Counted from the stretch's first letter, positions 1 through 5,453 are shown. The stretch: 7,878 bases of DNA from Oscillospiraceae bacterium (GCA_009776345.1 WRLS01000099.1:1-7878), one strand, 5' to 3'. The notes: a model not told the origin generated them from the sequence alone. Numbers and translations: made by a program.

Positions 1-461
1 GGGAGCTTTCTTGTGCCTTTTCCCTGCGCGTCCATCAAAGCGGAAAATAGTATCCCTGCTTCGTGGCACAGCGCGTATGTCAGGTCGAGCTCCACATCCG
101 CCTGACTGCGGAAAAAGATATCCGCGGAAATATTCCACTCGCCCAGTTGTTTTGCCGCCAGCTTGCAGATGCCGTATTCCACGAGCTGGCCGGTAAGCTC
201 CCCGCGCAGTTTTTCGCTTTCTTCCTCATGGCGGGGCAGAAGGCTTACGGTTTTCATATAGACAAGGCGGCTTGCCATCTCCAAAAATTCGCTGGAAACA
301 TCCATGTCATGCTCCTGCCAATTGCGGATAACGGCGATATACTGCTCCAGCAGCGACGATATGTCTATATCCGCGATATTTAGCTTGTGCGCGGAAATCA
401 GATGCAAAATCAAATCCAGCGGCGCGTCGTATTCCATTACTTTAAACGATAATTTTTCCAT
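1..461 (-). CDS. scpA: Segregation and condensation protein A (ScpA), N-terminal part, cut by the window edge
   Basis: Kleisin subunit of the bacterial SMC-ScpA-ScpB condensin, which compacts and segregates the chromosome. Read leftward from an ATG at 461, it gives 153 residues before the window ends. The family is usually about 240-260 residues, so the C-terminal third is missing only because of the edge. The N-terminus (MEKLSFKVMEYDAPLDLILH) carries the ScpA signature normally seen as F-x-G-P-L-D-L-L-L-x-L-I; here the central Gly is replaced by Ala (residues 11-20). It is followed by HKLNIADIDISSLLEQYI and by SSEFLEMASRLVYMKTVSLLP, both typical of the SMC-head-binding helical domain. An AAGGTG ribosome site lies 4 bases before the ATG and overlaps the end of the upstream protease gene, whose TGA is only 3 bases away, so translational coupling is likely. 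Identification rests on recognised motifs. Confidence 0.93.
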   Translation of the reverse strand, partial: MEKLSFKVMEYDAPLDLILHLISAHKLNIADIDISSLLEQYIAVIRNWQEHDMDVSSEFLEMASRLVYMKTVSLLPRHEEESEKLRGELTGQLVEYGICKLAAKQLGEWNISADIFFRSQADVELDLTYALCHEAGILFSALMDAQGKGTRKL

Positions 462-464
462 TTT

Positions 465-1103
465 TCACCTTAACAGTAAAAAGAGATAATCGATAGGCTC
501 CGTGATTTTATACAAAAACGCCTCCGCGTGGCCCGTGAGAAATCCGATAGGACCCCGTAAATACCCCAGCCACATCAGCGCAAGCAGTGCGAACATCATG
601 ATACGTTCATACCGCATTACAAAATAATACATCGCCCCGGGAAGAAAAAGCCCTAAAATCCTTGAGCCGTCCAGCGGCGGTATCGGCAGCAGGTTGAACA
701 CCGCCAGCACAACGCTGATCCGCATAATCAGCCGCAGGATACCGGGCAAGGCGTCGGTTTGCGGGTGAAGCCCGGTCGTGTAAAAGACAAGCTTCATCGC
801 GGCGACCGCCATAAACGCCAGCGCGATGTTTGACAGCGGGCCCGCGGCTGCCACGATTGCCATATCGCGGCGCGGGTGCCTGAAATTGCGCGGGTCGACA
901 GGTACGGGCTTTGCCCATCCGAAACCCATCACCAGCAGCATCATGCTGCCCAGGACATCCAAATGCTTTAGCGGGTTTAGCGTGAGCCGCCCCATGCCAC
1001 GGGGTGTAGGGTCGCCGAGTTTCTCCGCCGCAAAGGCGTGTGCGGCCTCGTGAATCGGCAGGATGATAAGCAAAACAGCCGCGCGGGCAAGGACGTCCCA
1101 CAT
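465..1103 (-). CDS. Site-2 protease family (M50) membrane zinc metalloprotease
   Basis: A 212-residue integral membrane protein of the compact, PDZ-less M50 family. The zinc-binding HEAAH (HExxH) is at residues 18-22 and is followed by the typical EKLGDPTPRGMGRLTLNPLK stretch (27-46). GWAKPVPVDPRNF is at 62-74, GPLSN at 88-92, and the second metal-site motif NLLPIPPLDG at 137-146 supplies the third zinc ligand (Asp145). Hydrophobic segments run at about 4-24, 50-62, 82-110, 124-142 and 168-182. The family cleaves substrates within the membrane; the substrate here is unknown. The ATG at 1103 is the only plausible start: an in-frame TGA lies three codons upstream, and only 17 residues precede HExxH. 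No good Shine-Dalgarno is visible, which is odd. It is the first gene of a leftward unit with scpA, a common clostridial pairing. Confidence 0.92.
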   Translation of the reverse strand: MWDVLARAAVLLIILPIHEAAHAFAAEKLGDPTPRGMGRLTLNPLKHLDVLGSMMLLVMGFGWAKPVPVDPRNFRHPRRDMAIVAAAGPLSNIALAFMAVAAMKLVFYTTGLHPQTDALPGILRLIMRISVVLAVFNLLPIPPLDGSRILGLFLPGAMYYFVMRYERIMMFALLALMWLGYLRGPIGFLTGHAEAFLYKITEPIDYLFLLLR

Positions 1104-1139
1104 ATGGCATCAACTCGTTTCAAAAGCGTATCTCAATAT

Positions 1140-1168
1140 ATTCTACCGCAAAATACGGTATTTTTCAA
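1140..1168 (-). promoter_or_regulatory. Sigma-A type promoter for the protease-scpA unit
   Basis: Reading leftward, a -35 TTGAAA (1168-1163) and a -10 TAGAAT (1145-1140) are separated by exactly 17 bases. Each hexamer matches the consensus at five of six positions. Transcription would start near 1133, leaving a leader of about 30 bases before the ATG at 1103. A short inverted repeat (TACCG 1144-1148 / CGGTA 1156-1160) overlaps the -10 and spacer and might be an operator, though that is speculative. Confidence 0.72.
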
Positions 1169-1176
1169 GCCCGGAT

Positions 1177-1194
1177 GAGGCAAAACATTGCCTC
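1177..1194. repeat. Palindrome between the divergent promoters
   Basis: GAGGCA (1177-1182) and TGCCTC (1189-1194) form a perfect 6-bp inverted repeat around a 6-base centre. It sits between the leftward -35 box (1163-1168) and the rightward -35 box (1221-1226). That position would suit a regulator acting on both units, but a repeat this short can arise by chance. Confidence 0.3.
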
Positions 1195-1220
1195 GAAGAA
1201 AATTTTATGGCGAAAAAGTA

Positions 1221-1249
1221 TTGCAATGCGCCGCACAATCTGATAAAAT
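1221..1249 (+). promoter_or_regulatory. Extended -10 promoter for rpmB
   Basis: TTGCAA (1221-1226) and TAAAAT (1244-1249) are spaced 17 bases apart. A TG dinucleotide at 1241-1242, one base before the -10 box, makes it an extended -10 promoter. The predicted start is near 1256, about 30 bases before the rpmB ATG. Confidence 0.68.
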
Positions 1250-1285
1250 AGCAATGTTGTCCGTTTTTTTAAGGAGGTGCAGACC

Positions 1286-1474
1286 ATGGCAAAATGCGAC
1301 ATATGCGGAAAAGGCGTAAGCTTTGGGATTAGGGTTTCCCACTCCCACCGCAGAAGTAATAGAACCTGGAAGCCCAATGTACAGCGGGTAAAGGCTGTTG
1401 TGAAAGGGTCCCCCCGCCACATCCACGCCTGCACCCGGTGCCTGCGTTCCGATCTTGTTACCCGCGCGAACTAA
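1286..1474 (+). CDS. rpmB: 50S ribosomal protein L28, zinc-ribbon (C+) form
   Basis: A 62-residue basic protein of the large ribosomal subunit and the usual length for bacterial L28 of Firmicutes. It opens MAKCDICGKGVSFGIRVSHS and continues HRRSNRTWKPNVQRV, both diagnostic of L28. Four cysteines occur as two CxxC pairs (C4/C7 and C49/C52), so this is the zinc-binding C+ form rather than the cysteine-free form that some bacteria express under zinc limitation. The ATG at 1286 is chosen because a full AAGGAGGTG (1271-1279) stands 6 bases upstream. An in-frame GTG at 1277 lies inside that ribosome site and is rejected. The gene has its own promoter and its own terminator, so it is a monocistronic unit, divergent from protease-scpA. 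Confidence 0.97.
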   Translation: MAKCDICGKGVSFGIRVSHSHRRSNRTWKPNVQRVKAVVKGSPRHIHACTRCLRSDLVTRAN

Positions 1475-1480
1475 TGAGGC

Positions 1481-1519
1481 AAAAAGGGAACCGGCTGTTT
1501 TTAGTCGGTTCCCTTTTTT
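1481..1519 (+). terminator. Strong intrinsic terminator of rpmB
   Basis: A 16-bp stem (1481-1496 with 1503-1518, one G-T wobble) has GGGAACCG/CGGTTCCC at its core, a 6-base loop (gttttt) and a terminal run of six T. It begins 6 bases after the rpmB stop. Because the left arm starts with five A, the structure could also act in the leftward direction, although no leftward gene needs it. Confidence 0.93.
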
Positions 1520-1529
1520 ACGGCCGTAG

Positions 1530-1548
1530 GGGCGGCAATCTGCCGCCC
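1530..1548. repeat. GTAGGGGCGGC-type short palindrome
   Basis: GGGCGGCA (1530-1537) and TGCCGCCC (1541-1548) form a perfect 8-bp stem with a 3-base loop, just after the rpmB terminator. The leading GTAGGGGCGG (1527-1536) closely resembles GTAGAGGCGG at 7676-7685, which heads the large inverted repeat at the right edge. The two may belong to one dispersed repeat family. Confidence 0.6.
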
Positions 1549-1554
1549 GAAATT

Positions 1555-1585
1555 CCCCTCCTTGGAGGGGTGGACGGCGCAGCCG
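1555..1585. repeat. Double hairpin, CCCCTCC/GGAGGGG plus CGGC/GCCG
   Basis: CCCCTCC (1555-1561) and GGAGGGG (1564-1570) pair across two T. They are followed by CGGC (1575-1578) and GCCG (1582-1585) around GCA. From memory this resembles dispersed intergenic palindromes common in clostridial and Bacteroidales genomes; I could not check this. Confidence 0.5.
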
Positions 1586-1670
1586 GACGGGGTGGTTTTA
1601 ATGCGGCTTCATTTTCGGCTTTTTTTCACCGCTCAAGGCGCAGGCAGCGGCGCGCTCCGCGACGCATTAT

Positions 1671-1704
1671 TTACTTTCTTTTTGCGCCGCCAAAAAGAAA
1701 GTAA
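1671..1704. repeat. Perfect 14-bp inverted repeat
   Basis: TTACTTTCTTTTTG (1671-1684) is exactly complementary to CAAAAAGAAAGTAA (1691-1704), with a CGCCGC loop. Such a perfect stem with a 6-base loop is unlikely by chance. It has no T-run behind it on either strand, so it does not look like a conventional terminator. Very similar palindromes occur between genes in many unrelated bacteria as far as I recall. Confidence 0.7.
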
Positions 1705-1730
1705 CAAAGAAAAACGCGGCTTATGGGGCT

Positions 1731-1746
1731 GGGGGCCGCTGCCCCC
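1731..1746. repeat. GGGGGC/GCCCCC hairpin in a G/C-tract zone
   Basis: GGGGGC (1731-1736) and GCCCCC (1741-1746) form a 6-bp all-GC stem with a CGCT loop. Further C-tracts follow at 1752-1756, 1763-1767 and 1772-1777. The zone contrasts sharply with the A/T-rich repeats on both sides. Confidence 0.55.
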
Positions 1747-1797
1747 ACTCACCCCCTAAGAACCCCCGCGACCCCCCGCAGAAATCGAAGACTGCAC

Positions 1798-1816
1798 ACT
1801 TGCCAGAACGGTAAGT
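1798..1816. repeat. Small hairpin ACTTGCC/GGTAAGT
   Basis: ACTTGCC (1798-1804) pairs with GGTAAGT (1810-1816) with one G-T wobble and a 5-base loop. No function is evident. Confidence 0.35.
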
Positions 1817-1881
1817 AAGAGCAACCAATAAAATACATCTGCCGTCCGCTTTCGCCCTGCGGGGCTCAAATGCTGGGCGCG

Positions 1882-1924
1882 GGAAAAAAGATAATAGGAA
1901 AAAAGATAATAGGAAAAAAGATAA
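1882..1924 (+). repeat. Three-copy 15-bp tandem repeat
   Basis: The unit GGAAAAAAGATAATA occurs perfectly at 1882-1896 and 1897-1911, and for its first 13 bases at 1912-1924. The copies are directly adjacent, with no spacers. It is non-coding and strongly purine-biased on the plus strand. Confidence 0.85.
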
Positions 1925-1947
1925 CGAATTTTTCCCCGCTTTTTAAA

Positions 1948-1985
1948 CCTTCAGTTTGCATTGTAGCTTTGTGTCACACTGAAGG
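1948..1985. repeat. Interrupted inverted repeat CCTTCAGT/ACTGAAGG
   Basis: CCTTCAGTTTG (1948-1958) pairs with CACACTGAAGG (1975-1985) over 11 positions with a single mismatch. The outer 8 bp are perfect. There is no T-run, and the purpose is unknown. Confidence 0.5.
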
Positions 1986-2011
1986 GAAGAAATTTACCGC
2001 TCCTTCCCTCG

Positions 2012-2042
2012 CTAATTTCTAATTCCTATTTTCTAATTTCTA
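2012..2042. repeat. Heptanucleotide tandem array upstream of maf
   Basis: Four consecutive 7-base units start CTAATTT, CTAATTC, CTATTTT and CTAATTT, followed by a trailing CTA. Read on the minus strand the unit is of TAGAAAT/TAGGAAT form. It resembles the TAGGATT-type heptads at 7632-7662. Confidence 0.72.
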
Positions 2043-2106
2043 CTTGCCCCCGCGGCTTGAGCGGTGAAAATTAACGGAAGATGAAATCGTGTAATAAAGG
2101 AGAATT

Positions 2107-2661
2107 ATGATTTTAGCGTCAGCGTCACCGCGCAGGCGGGAGCTTCTTTGTGTCATCACAGATGAGTTTACGGTGGAGCCGCCCGATGTAAGCGAAGAAT
2201 TTCCGGCGGGGATGCGCCTGGACGAGGCCGTTATGCTCCTCGCCCTGCGCAAGGCGGCTTTTGTTGCCGAAAAGCATCCGGGGGAGCTTGTGATTGGGGC
2301 GGATACCGTAGTTGTGTTGGACGGCGCGGTTTTAGGCAAACCGGCAGATGAAGACGATGCCTTTCGGATGCTGAGTGCGCTTTCCGGCAAAACGCATACT
2401 GTCTATACGGGCGCGGCGCTTGTCAGGGATGCGGCGGAGTCTGTGTTCTGCGTGTCGACGCGGGTAACATTCCGTGAACTGGCATCGGATGAAATACGCG
2501 AGTACATAAGCACCGGCGAGCCTATGGACAAGGCGGGGGCATACGGCATCCAGAAAAAAGGCGCGCTGTTTGTAAGGGAGATCCACGGCGATTATTTTAA
2601 CGTGGTCGGCTTGCCGCTGTGTTCTTTGTACAGTAAATTAAATGAGTTTTGCCTGCTCTAA
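2107..2661 (+). CDS. maf: Maf family nucleoside triphosphate pyrophosphatase
   Basis: A cytoplasmic pyrophosphatase that hydrolyses dTTP/UTP and modified nucleotides to monophosphates, linked in Bacillus to septum control. The 184 residues match family length. N-terminal MILASASPRRREL is the Maf nucleotide-binding signature (SASPRR at 5-10). Other family motifs are IGADTVV (63-69, with the presumed catalytic Asp66), GKP (77-79), SGKTHTVYTG (93-102), EPMDKAGAYGIQ (138-149) and GDYFNVVGLP (161-170). The KAGAYGIQ form favours the YhdE-type dTTP/UTPase subgroup; this assignment is inference. The ATG at 2107 has AAAGGAG (2096-2102) 4 bases upstream, and the protein aligns from residue 1. It is followed by a weak hairpin and a separate promoter for mreB. 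In B. subtilis radC lies between maf and mreB; here it is missing. Confidence 0.95.
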   Translation: MILASASPRRRELLCVITDEFTVEPPDVSEEFPAGMRLDEAVMLLALRKAAFVAEKHPGELVIGADTVVVLDGAVLGKPADEDDAFRMLSALSGKTHTVYTGAALVRDAAESVFCVSTRVTFRELASDEIREYISTGEPMDKAGAYGIQKKGALFVREIHGDYFNVVGLPLCSLYSKLNEFCLL

Positions 2662-2691
2662 AATCCCCCGTGCGAAAAAATATGGATTTTT
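2660..2691 (+). terminator. Weak possible terminator after maf
   Basis: AAAATCC (2660-2666) pairs with GGATTTT (2684-2690), followed by one more T. The stem is only 7 bp with two GC pairs and has a 17-base loop, so it is a poor terminator and read-through into mreB is likely. It directly overlaps the maf stop codon. Confidence 0.3.
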
Positions 2692-2703
2692 AGGAAAATA
2701 ATG

Positions 2704-2732
2704 TTGAGAAGTGCGGGAAAACAGGGTATAAT
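2704..2732 (+). promoter_or_regulatory. Sigma-A promoter for the mre genes
   Basis: TTGAGA (2704-2709) and a perfect TATAAT (2727-2732) are spaced exactly 17 bases apart. Transcription would start near 2739, giving a leader of about 43 bases to the mreB ATG. This is one of the two best promoters in the window, and it suggests the mre genes are expressed independently of maf. Confidence 0.85.
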
Positions 2733-2781
2733 AAATTTGTGATGTATTTAAACCTCCTGCAAAGAAAGAAGGAACCGGATT

Positions 2782-3795
2782 ATGGGGATGTTTTCCAAGG
2801 ATATTGGAATTGACCTGGGCACCGCGAATACGCTGATTTTCATGAGGGGCAAGGGCATTATAATGCGCGAGCCTTCGGTGGTTGCCGTGGATACGCGCAA
2901 TGACACCGTCCGCTATGTCGGAAGGGAAGCCAAGGAAGTAATCGGCAGGACACCGGGCGCGATTGTCGCTGTCCGCCCGCTGAAGGACGGCGTAATCGCC
3001 GACTTTGCCATCACCGCCAATATGCTGCAGATTTTCATAAAAAAGGCAGTGAACAACACATTCTTCTCCCGCCCGAGGATTATCATCTGCATCCCGTCCG
3101 GGGTTACGGATGTGGAACGCCGCGCCGTCAAAGAGGCCGCGTTCAAGGCGGGGGCGAAGCAGGTGTCTATTATCGAGGAGCCTATGGCGGCCGCGATTGG
3201 AGCAAACCTACCGGTGGCGGAGGCCACGGGAAGCATGGTTGTGGACATAGGCGGCGGCACAACAGAAGTCGCGGTGATTTCCCTGGGCGGCATAGTCGCG
3301 TCAAGGTCCGTGCGCGTGGCAGGGGACGAGCTGGACGCCTCTATCATCAACTACATTAAACGCAAATACAACCTGCTGATAGGCGAACGCACCGCGGAGG
3401 ACATAAAAATCTCCATCGGCTCCGCGTATCCCTATGAAGGCGAAGAAGATTTCGAGATCAAAGGCCGCAACCTGGTGGATGGCCTGCCGAAAAATATTTT
3501 CGTGACCCCGGAGGAGATCCGACAGGCAATCGCAGACCCCATCGCCTCAATCCTCGACGCCATACGCACCACGCTTGAACGCACCCCGCCCGAGCTTTCC
3601 GCAGATATCATCGACCACGGCATTACGCTCACCGGCGGCGGCGCGCTGCTGAAGGGCCTTGACGCGCTGATTACGCAGGAAACGGGGATGCCTGTCTACA
3701 TCGCCGAAAACCCGCTGGACTGTGTGGCACAGGGCACGGGCAAGGCGCTTGACAATATCCACCTGCTGAATGAGATCCGCGCAAATGATGAGTAG
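2782..3795 (+). CDS. mreB: Rod shape-determining protein MreB (actin homologue)
   Basis: ATP-dependent actin-like filament protein that lies under the membrane and orients the cell-elongation (Rod) machinery. The 337 residues match the family's usual length. Actin-fold motifs are phosphate-1 DLGTANT (11-17), connect-type IIEEPMAAAIGANLPV (130-145), phosphate-2 DIGGGTTEVAV (155-165) and adenosine LTGGGALLKGL (283-293). GDELDASIINYIKRKYNLLIGERTAEDIK (181-209) is also standard. The start at 2782 has an AAGGA site (2769-2773) at 8 bases; the second ATG at 2788 would leave 14 bases and is less likely. The N-terminal MGMFSKDIGI is typical of Firmicute MreB. mreC follows 6 bases after the stop. Confidence 0.98.
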   Translation: MGMFSKDIGIDLGTANTLIFMRGKGIIMREPSVVAVDTRNDTVRYVGREAKEVIGRTPGAIVAVRPLKDGVIADFAITANMLQIFIKKAVNNTFFSRPRIIICIPSGVTDVERRAVKEAAFKAGAKQVSIIEEPMAAAIGANLPVAEATGSMVVDIGGGTTEVAVISLGGIVASRSVRVAGDELDASIINYIKRKYNLLIGERTAEDIKISIGSAYPYEGEEDFEIKGRNLVDGLPKNIFVTPEEIRQAIADPIASILDAIRTTLERTPPELSADIIDHGITLTGGGALLKGLDALITQETGMPVYIAENPLDCVAQGTGKALDNIHLLNEIRANDE

Positions 3796-3801
3796 ATAAA
3801 A

Positions 3802-4677
3802 ATGAGTGACTTCATTAAAAGTGTGCGCTTTAAAATACTCTTGGCAATTTTAAGCGTCATAGTAGGCTTTATGATCATGGCTGTCTACACAGGGGGGGCG
3901 GCCCCCCTTTTCACGCAGGCGGTAAGCCTCGTCACTGTCCCGGTGCAGCGGCTTTCCGCCGGTATCTCGCGCGGGGCGGCGGACTTTTTCTCGCAGTTTA
4001 CAGACGCGCGCGCCCTTAGGGCGGAAAACGAGCTGTTAAGGGAAGAGCGCAACGGTTTTTTGCGCGCGCTCGCGGATTATGAGCGCCTGCGGCACGAAAA
4101 CGAACAGTTCCGCCGGATTGTAGGGGTTTTGGAGGAGCGCCGCGACCTGGTTATTGAACCCGCGCCGGTAATCGCGCGGGAACCGGGCAGCCGTTTTTAT
4201 TCTTTCACAATAGGGAAAGGCAGGATCCACGGGATAAAACGGCTTGACCCTGTCATGACCGCAGAGGGGCTTGTCGGTTATGTCATTGAATCCGGGCCGA
4301 ACTACGCCAGGGTCGCGACGATCCTGGATGTAGCTGTGAATGTAGGCGCCTACGACAGCACAACCTCCGCCGGGATAAATGTCTACGACAGCTCAACACG
4401 TGATATCGGCGTTATTTCAGGCACGATTGAGCTTGCCGCGCAGGGGCTGTGCCAAATCAACTACCTGCCCCGCGACAGCACTATTGCGGTGGGCGATATT
4501 ATAATGACCGGCGGCGGCAGTATGTTCCCGAAGGATATACTTGTCGGCACGGTAGAGCGGGTCGCCCCCAACGCGCATGGCACCAGTGTCGCCGCCGTAA
4601 TCCGCCCCGCCGCGGATATCCCGGTTGTAAAGGATGTTTTTGTGATAACCCGTTTTGAAGGGCAAGGCGAAAGATGA
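3802..4677 (+). CDS. mreC: Rod shape-determining protein MreC
   Basis: Bitopic membrane protein whose extracytoplasmic domain links MreB/MreD to PBP2. The 291 residues show a short basic cytoplasmic tail, one membrane segment (about 11-29), a Glu/Arg-rich coiled coil (about 67-115) and the beta-rich MreC domain from about 120. Within that domain are IGKGRIHGIKRLDPVMTAEG (137-156), VGYVIESGPNYARVATILD (158-176) and VGDIIMTGGGSMFPKDILVG (230-249). The start lies 6 bases after the mreB stop. No convincing Shine-Dalgarno is visible, so reinitiation after mreB is likely. The stop overlaps the mreD start (ATGA at 4674-4677). The order and spacing leave little doubt about identity. Confidence 0.96.
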   Translation: MSDFIKSVRFKILLAILSVIVGFMIMAVYTGGAAPLFTQAVSLVTVPVQRLSAGISRGAADFFSQFTDARALRAENELLREERNGFLRALADYERLRHENEQFRRIVGVLEERRDLVIEPAPVIAREPGSRFYSFTIGKGRIHGIKRLDPVMTAEGLVGYVIESGPNYARVATILDVAVNVGAYDSTTSAGINVYDSSTRDIGVISGTIELAAQGLCQINYLPRDSTIAVGDIIMTGGGSMFPKDILVGTVERVAPNAHGTSVAAVIRPAADIPVVKDVFVITRFEGQGER

Positions 4678-5192
4678 ACCGCACACGATATATCACCGCC
4701 GCAAAGCATATAACCTACAGCGCGCTGTTTTTCGCGCTGTATATTGTGCAGGCAACGCCCGGCCTGTTTGAGTTTTCGGGCGCCAAGCCGATTTGGGTCA
4801 TCCCCTGCGCGATTGCGCTTGCTATGTTTGAAGGCGAATTCCTCGGCGGGGTATACGGTGCCGCCGCCGGCCTGCTCTGCGACATGGGCAGTTTTTTGCT
4901 TTTTGGGTTCAACGGCTTCCTTACCTGTGTTTTCTGCATCGCCGTGGGGCTGCTGGTTATTTATCTGATGCGGTGCAATTTGGCAAGCTGTTTTTTATTT
5001 TGCGCCGTGTTCATGATGGCAAGGGGCGGGCTTGAATTTTTCTTCGGCTACGGTATGTGGGGATACGACGATGCCGGGATGGTATTCTTTTCGGGCACGC
5101 TGCCGGTCGCGGTTTTCTCCGCCGCCATAACCCCTGCTGTTTATTTTACCGTAAAGGCGCTTCACAATAAGTTTAAGAAGCTGTTGGGATAA
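4674..5192 (+). CDS. mreD: Rod shape-determining protein MreD
   Basis: Polytopic membrane partner of MreC in the elongation complex. The 172 residues are nearly all hydrophobic, with segments at about 14-30, 38-52, 55-77, 81-99, 103-120 and 135-161 and a basic tail (KALHNKFKKLLG). MreD sequences vary widely, so the call rests on size, topology, FEGEFLGGVYGAAAGLLCDM (52-71, the common 'G-x-x-x-G-x-x-x-G-L-x-x-D' type motif) and position. The ATG overlaps the mreC stop by 4 bases (ATGA), implying coupled translation; a modest AAGG lies at 4664-4667. It is the last gene of the tight mre cluster; 408 bases separate it from the mrdA ATG. Confidence 0.93.
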   Translation: MNRTRYITAAKHITYSALFFALYIVQATPGLFEFSGAKPIWVIPCAIALAMFEGEFLGGVYGAAAGLLCDMGSFLLFGFNGFLTCVFCIAVGLLVIYLMRCNLASCFLFCAVFMMARGGLEFFFGYGMWGYDDAGMVFFSGTLPVAVFSAAITPAVYFTVKALHNKFKKLLG

Positions 5193-5246
5193 GGTTTTGC
5201 GCATTTTGCATATTCATGCGTTTGCCATGAACCTATATATTTGTTC

Positions 5247-5274
5247 TTGACAATCCTGCCGTATGTGCTATACT
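5247..5274 (+). promoter_or_regulatory. Strong extended -10 promoter in the mreD-mrdA gap
   Basis: A consensus TTGACA (5247-5252) and TATACT (5269-5274) are spaced 16 bases apart, with TG at 5266-5267 giving an extended -10. The predicted start is about 5281. It reads rightward, opposite to the small ORF at 5361-5453. It could drive a short antisense RNA, a long mrdA leader, or both. Confidence 0.8.
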
Positions 5275-5280
5275 AAAAGT

Positions 5281-5373
5281 GCAAGAAGCGTGCCGGAAAC
5301 CGACACGCCGCCTTAGAACTCAAGCATATGTAGCTGTCGTCCTTTGGTGGGGGTGGACAGCTACATTACTTTT
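5281..5373 (+). ncRNA. Candidate antisense RNA (type I antitoxin-like)
   Basis: The promoter at 5247-5274 would start a transcript near 5281 that meets two hairpins. The first is 5288-5308: GCGTG/CACGC and CGG/CCG, with one C-A mismatch and an AAA loop. The second is the 11-bp hairpin at 5328-5366, followed by a short T-rich tail (ATTACTTTT). No start codon with a ribosome site occurs within it. Its last bases are complementary to the 3' end of the small leftward ORF (stop codon 5363-5361), and it would pair with the whole 3' region of that mRNA. The size of about 90 nt suits an antitoxin RNA. Both ends are predicted, not observed. Confidence 0.5.
5328..5366. terminator. Shared 11-bp hairpin between the converging transcripts
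   Basis: ATGTAGCTGTC (5328-5338) pairs perfectly with GACAGCTACAT (5356-5366) across a 17-base G-rich loop. Rightward it is followed by TTACTTTT, a modest terminator tail. Leftward the tail is poor in T, so the leftward transcript may instead end at the 5288-5308 hairpin, which is followed on that strand by TTCTTGCACTTTT. The stop codon of the leftward small ORF lies inside one arm. Confidence 0.6.
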
Positions 5374-5453
5374 GGCGCGTGCAGCAGGAATATTAAAAGC
5401 GCAAGCATCAAACAAATGATGAAGCGCAATATCCGCTTTCCACGTTCTCCCAT
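5361..5453 (-). CDS. 30-residue basic single-span hydrophobic peptide, type I toxin candidate
   Basis: Read leftward from ATG at 5453 to TAG at 5361. AGGAGGTG (5468-5461) lies 7 bases upstream, one of the strongest ribosome sites in the window and hard to explain unless the ORF is translated. Residues 1-10 are hydrophilic and basic (R4, K6, R7, R10). Residues 11-25 (FIICLMLALLIFLLH) form a membrane span, and the tail is short (APKVM). This build resembles small membrane-damaging type I toxins such as ShoB, TisB or Fst in design, but I do not recognise the family by sequence. It is antisense to a predicted short RNA. Alternatives are a leader peptide or a small regulatory membrane protein. That the ORF is translated seems likely; the toxin role is inference. 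Confidence 0.62.
   Translation of the reverse strand: MGERGKRILRFIICLMLALLIFLLHAPKVM

Larger units (their letters stand above)
1520..2095. other. Gene-free spacer built from small repeats
   Basis: No reading frame here has a ribosome site, a recognisable protein or sensible composition. Open frames at 1438-1704 and 1562-1759 run straight through palindromes and C-tracts. The stretch contains at least four inverted repeats in its first 230 bases, a C/G-homopolymer-rich zone (1725-1780), a small hairpin (1798-1816), a 15-bp tandem repeat (1882-1924), an 11-bp interrupted inverted repeat (1948-1985) and a heptanucleotide array (2012-2042). I see no clear promoter for maf in it. Confidence 0.75.

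Noticed and set aside
63..383. A 106-codon plus-strand frame at the left edge
   Set aside because: It is antisense to scpA, whose translation shows clear family motifs.
1438..1759. Open frames crossing the rpmB terminator and the repeat mosaic
   Set aside because: They translate palindromes and homopolymer tracts into low-complexity residues and have no ribosome site or family resemblance.
1882..1924. A CRISPR array
   Set aside because: The 15-bp units are directly adjacent with no spacers and number only three, so this is a simple tandem repeat.
2913..3350. A 145-codon minus-strand frame within mreB
   Set aside because: It is a shadow frame, Ser/Thr/Ala/Ile-rich and without motifs, opposite an unmistakable MreB.
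5213..5231. A terminator after mreD (TTCATG/CATGAA hairpin)
   Set aside because: The stem is only 6 bp and mostly AT, and it is not followed by a T-run, so it cannot be called a terminator.
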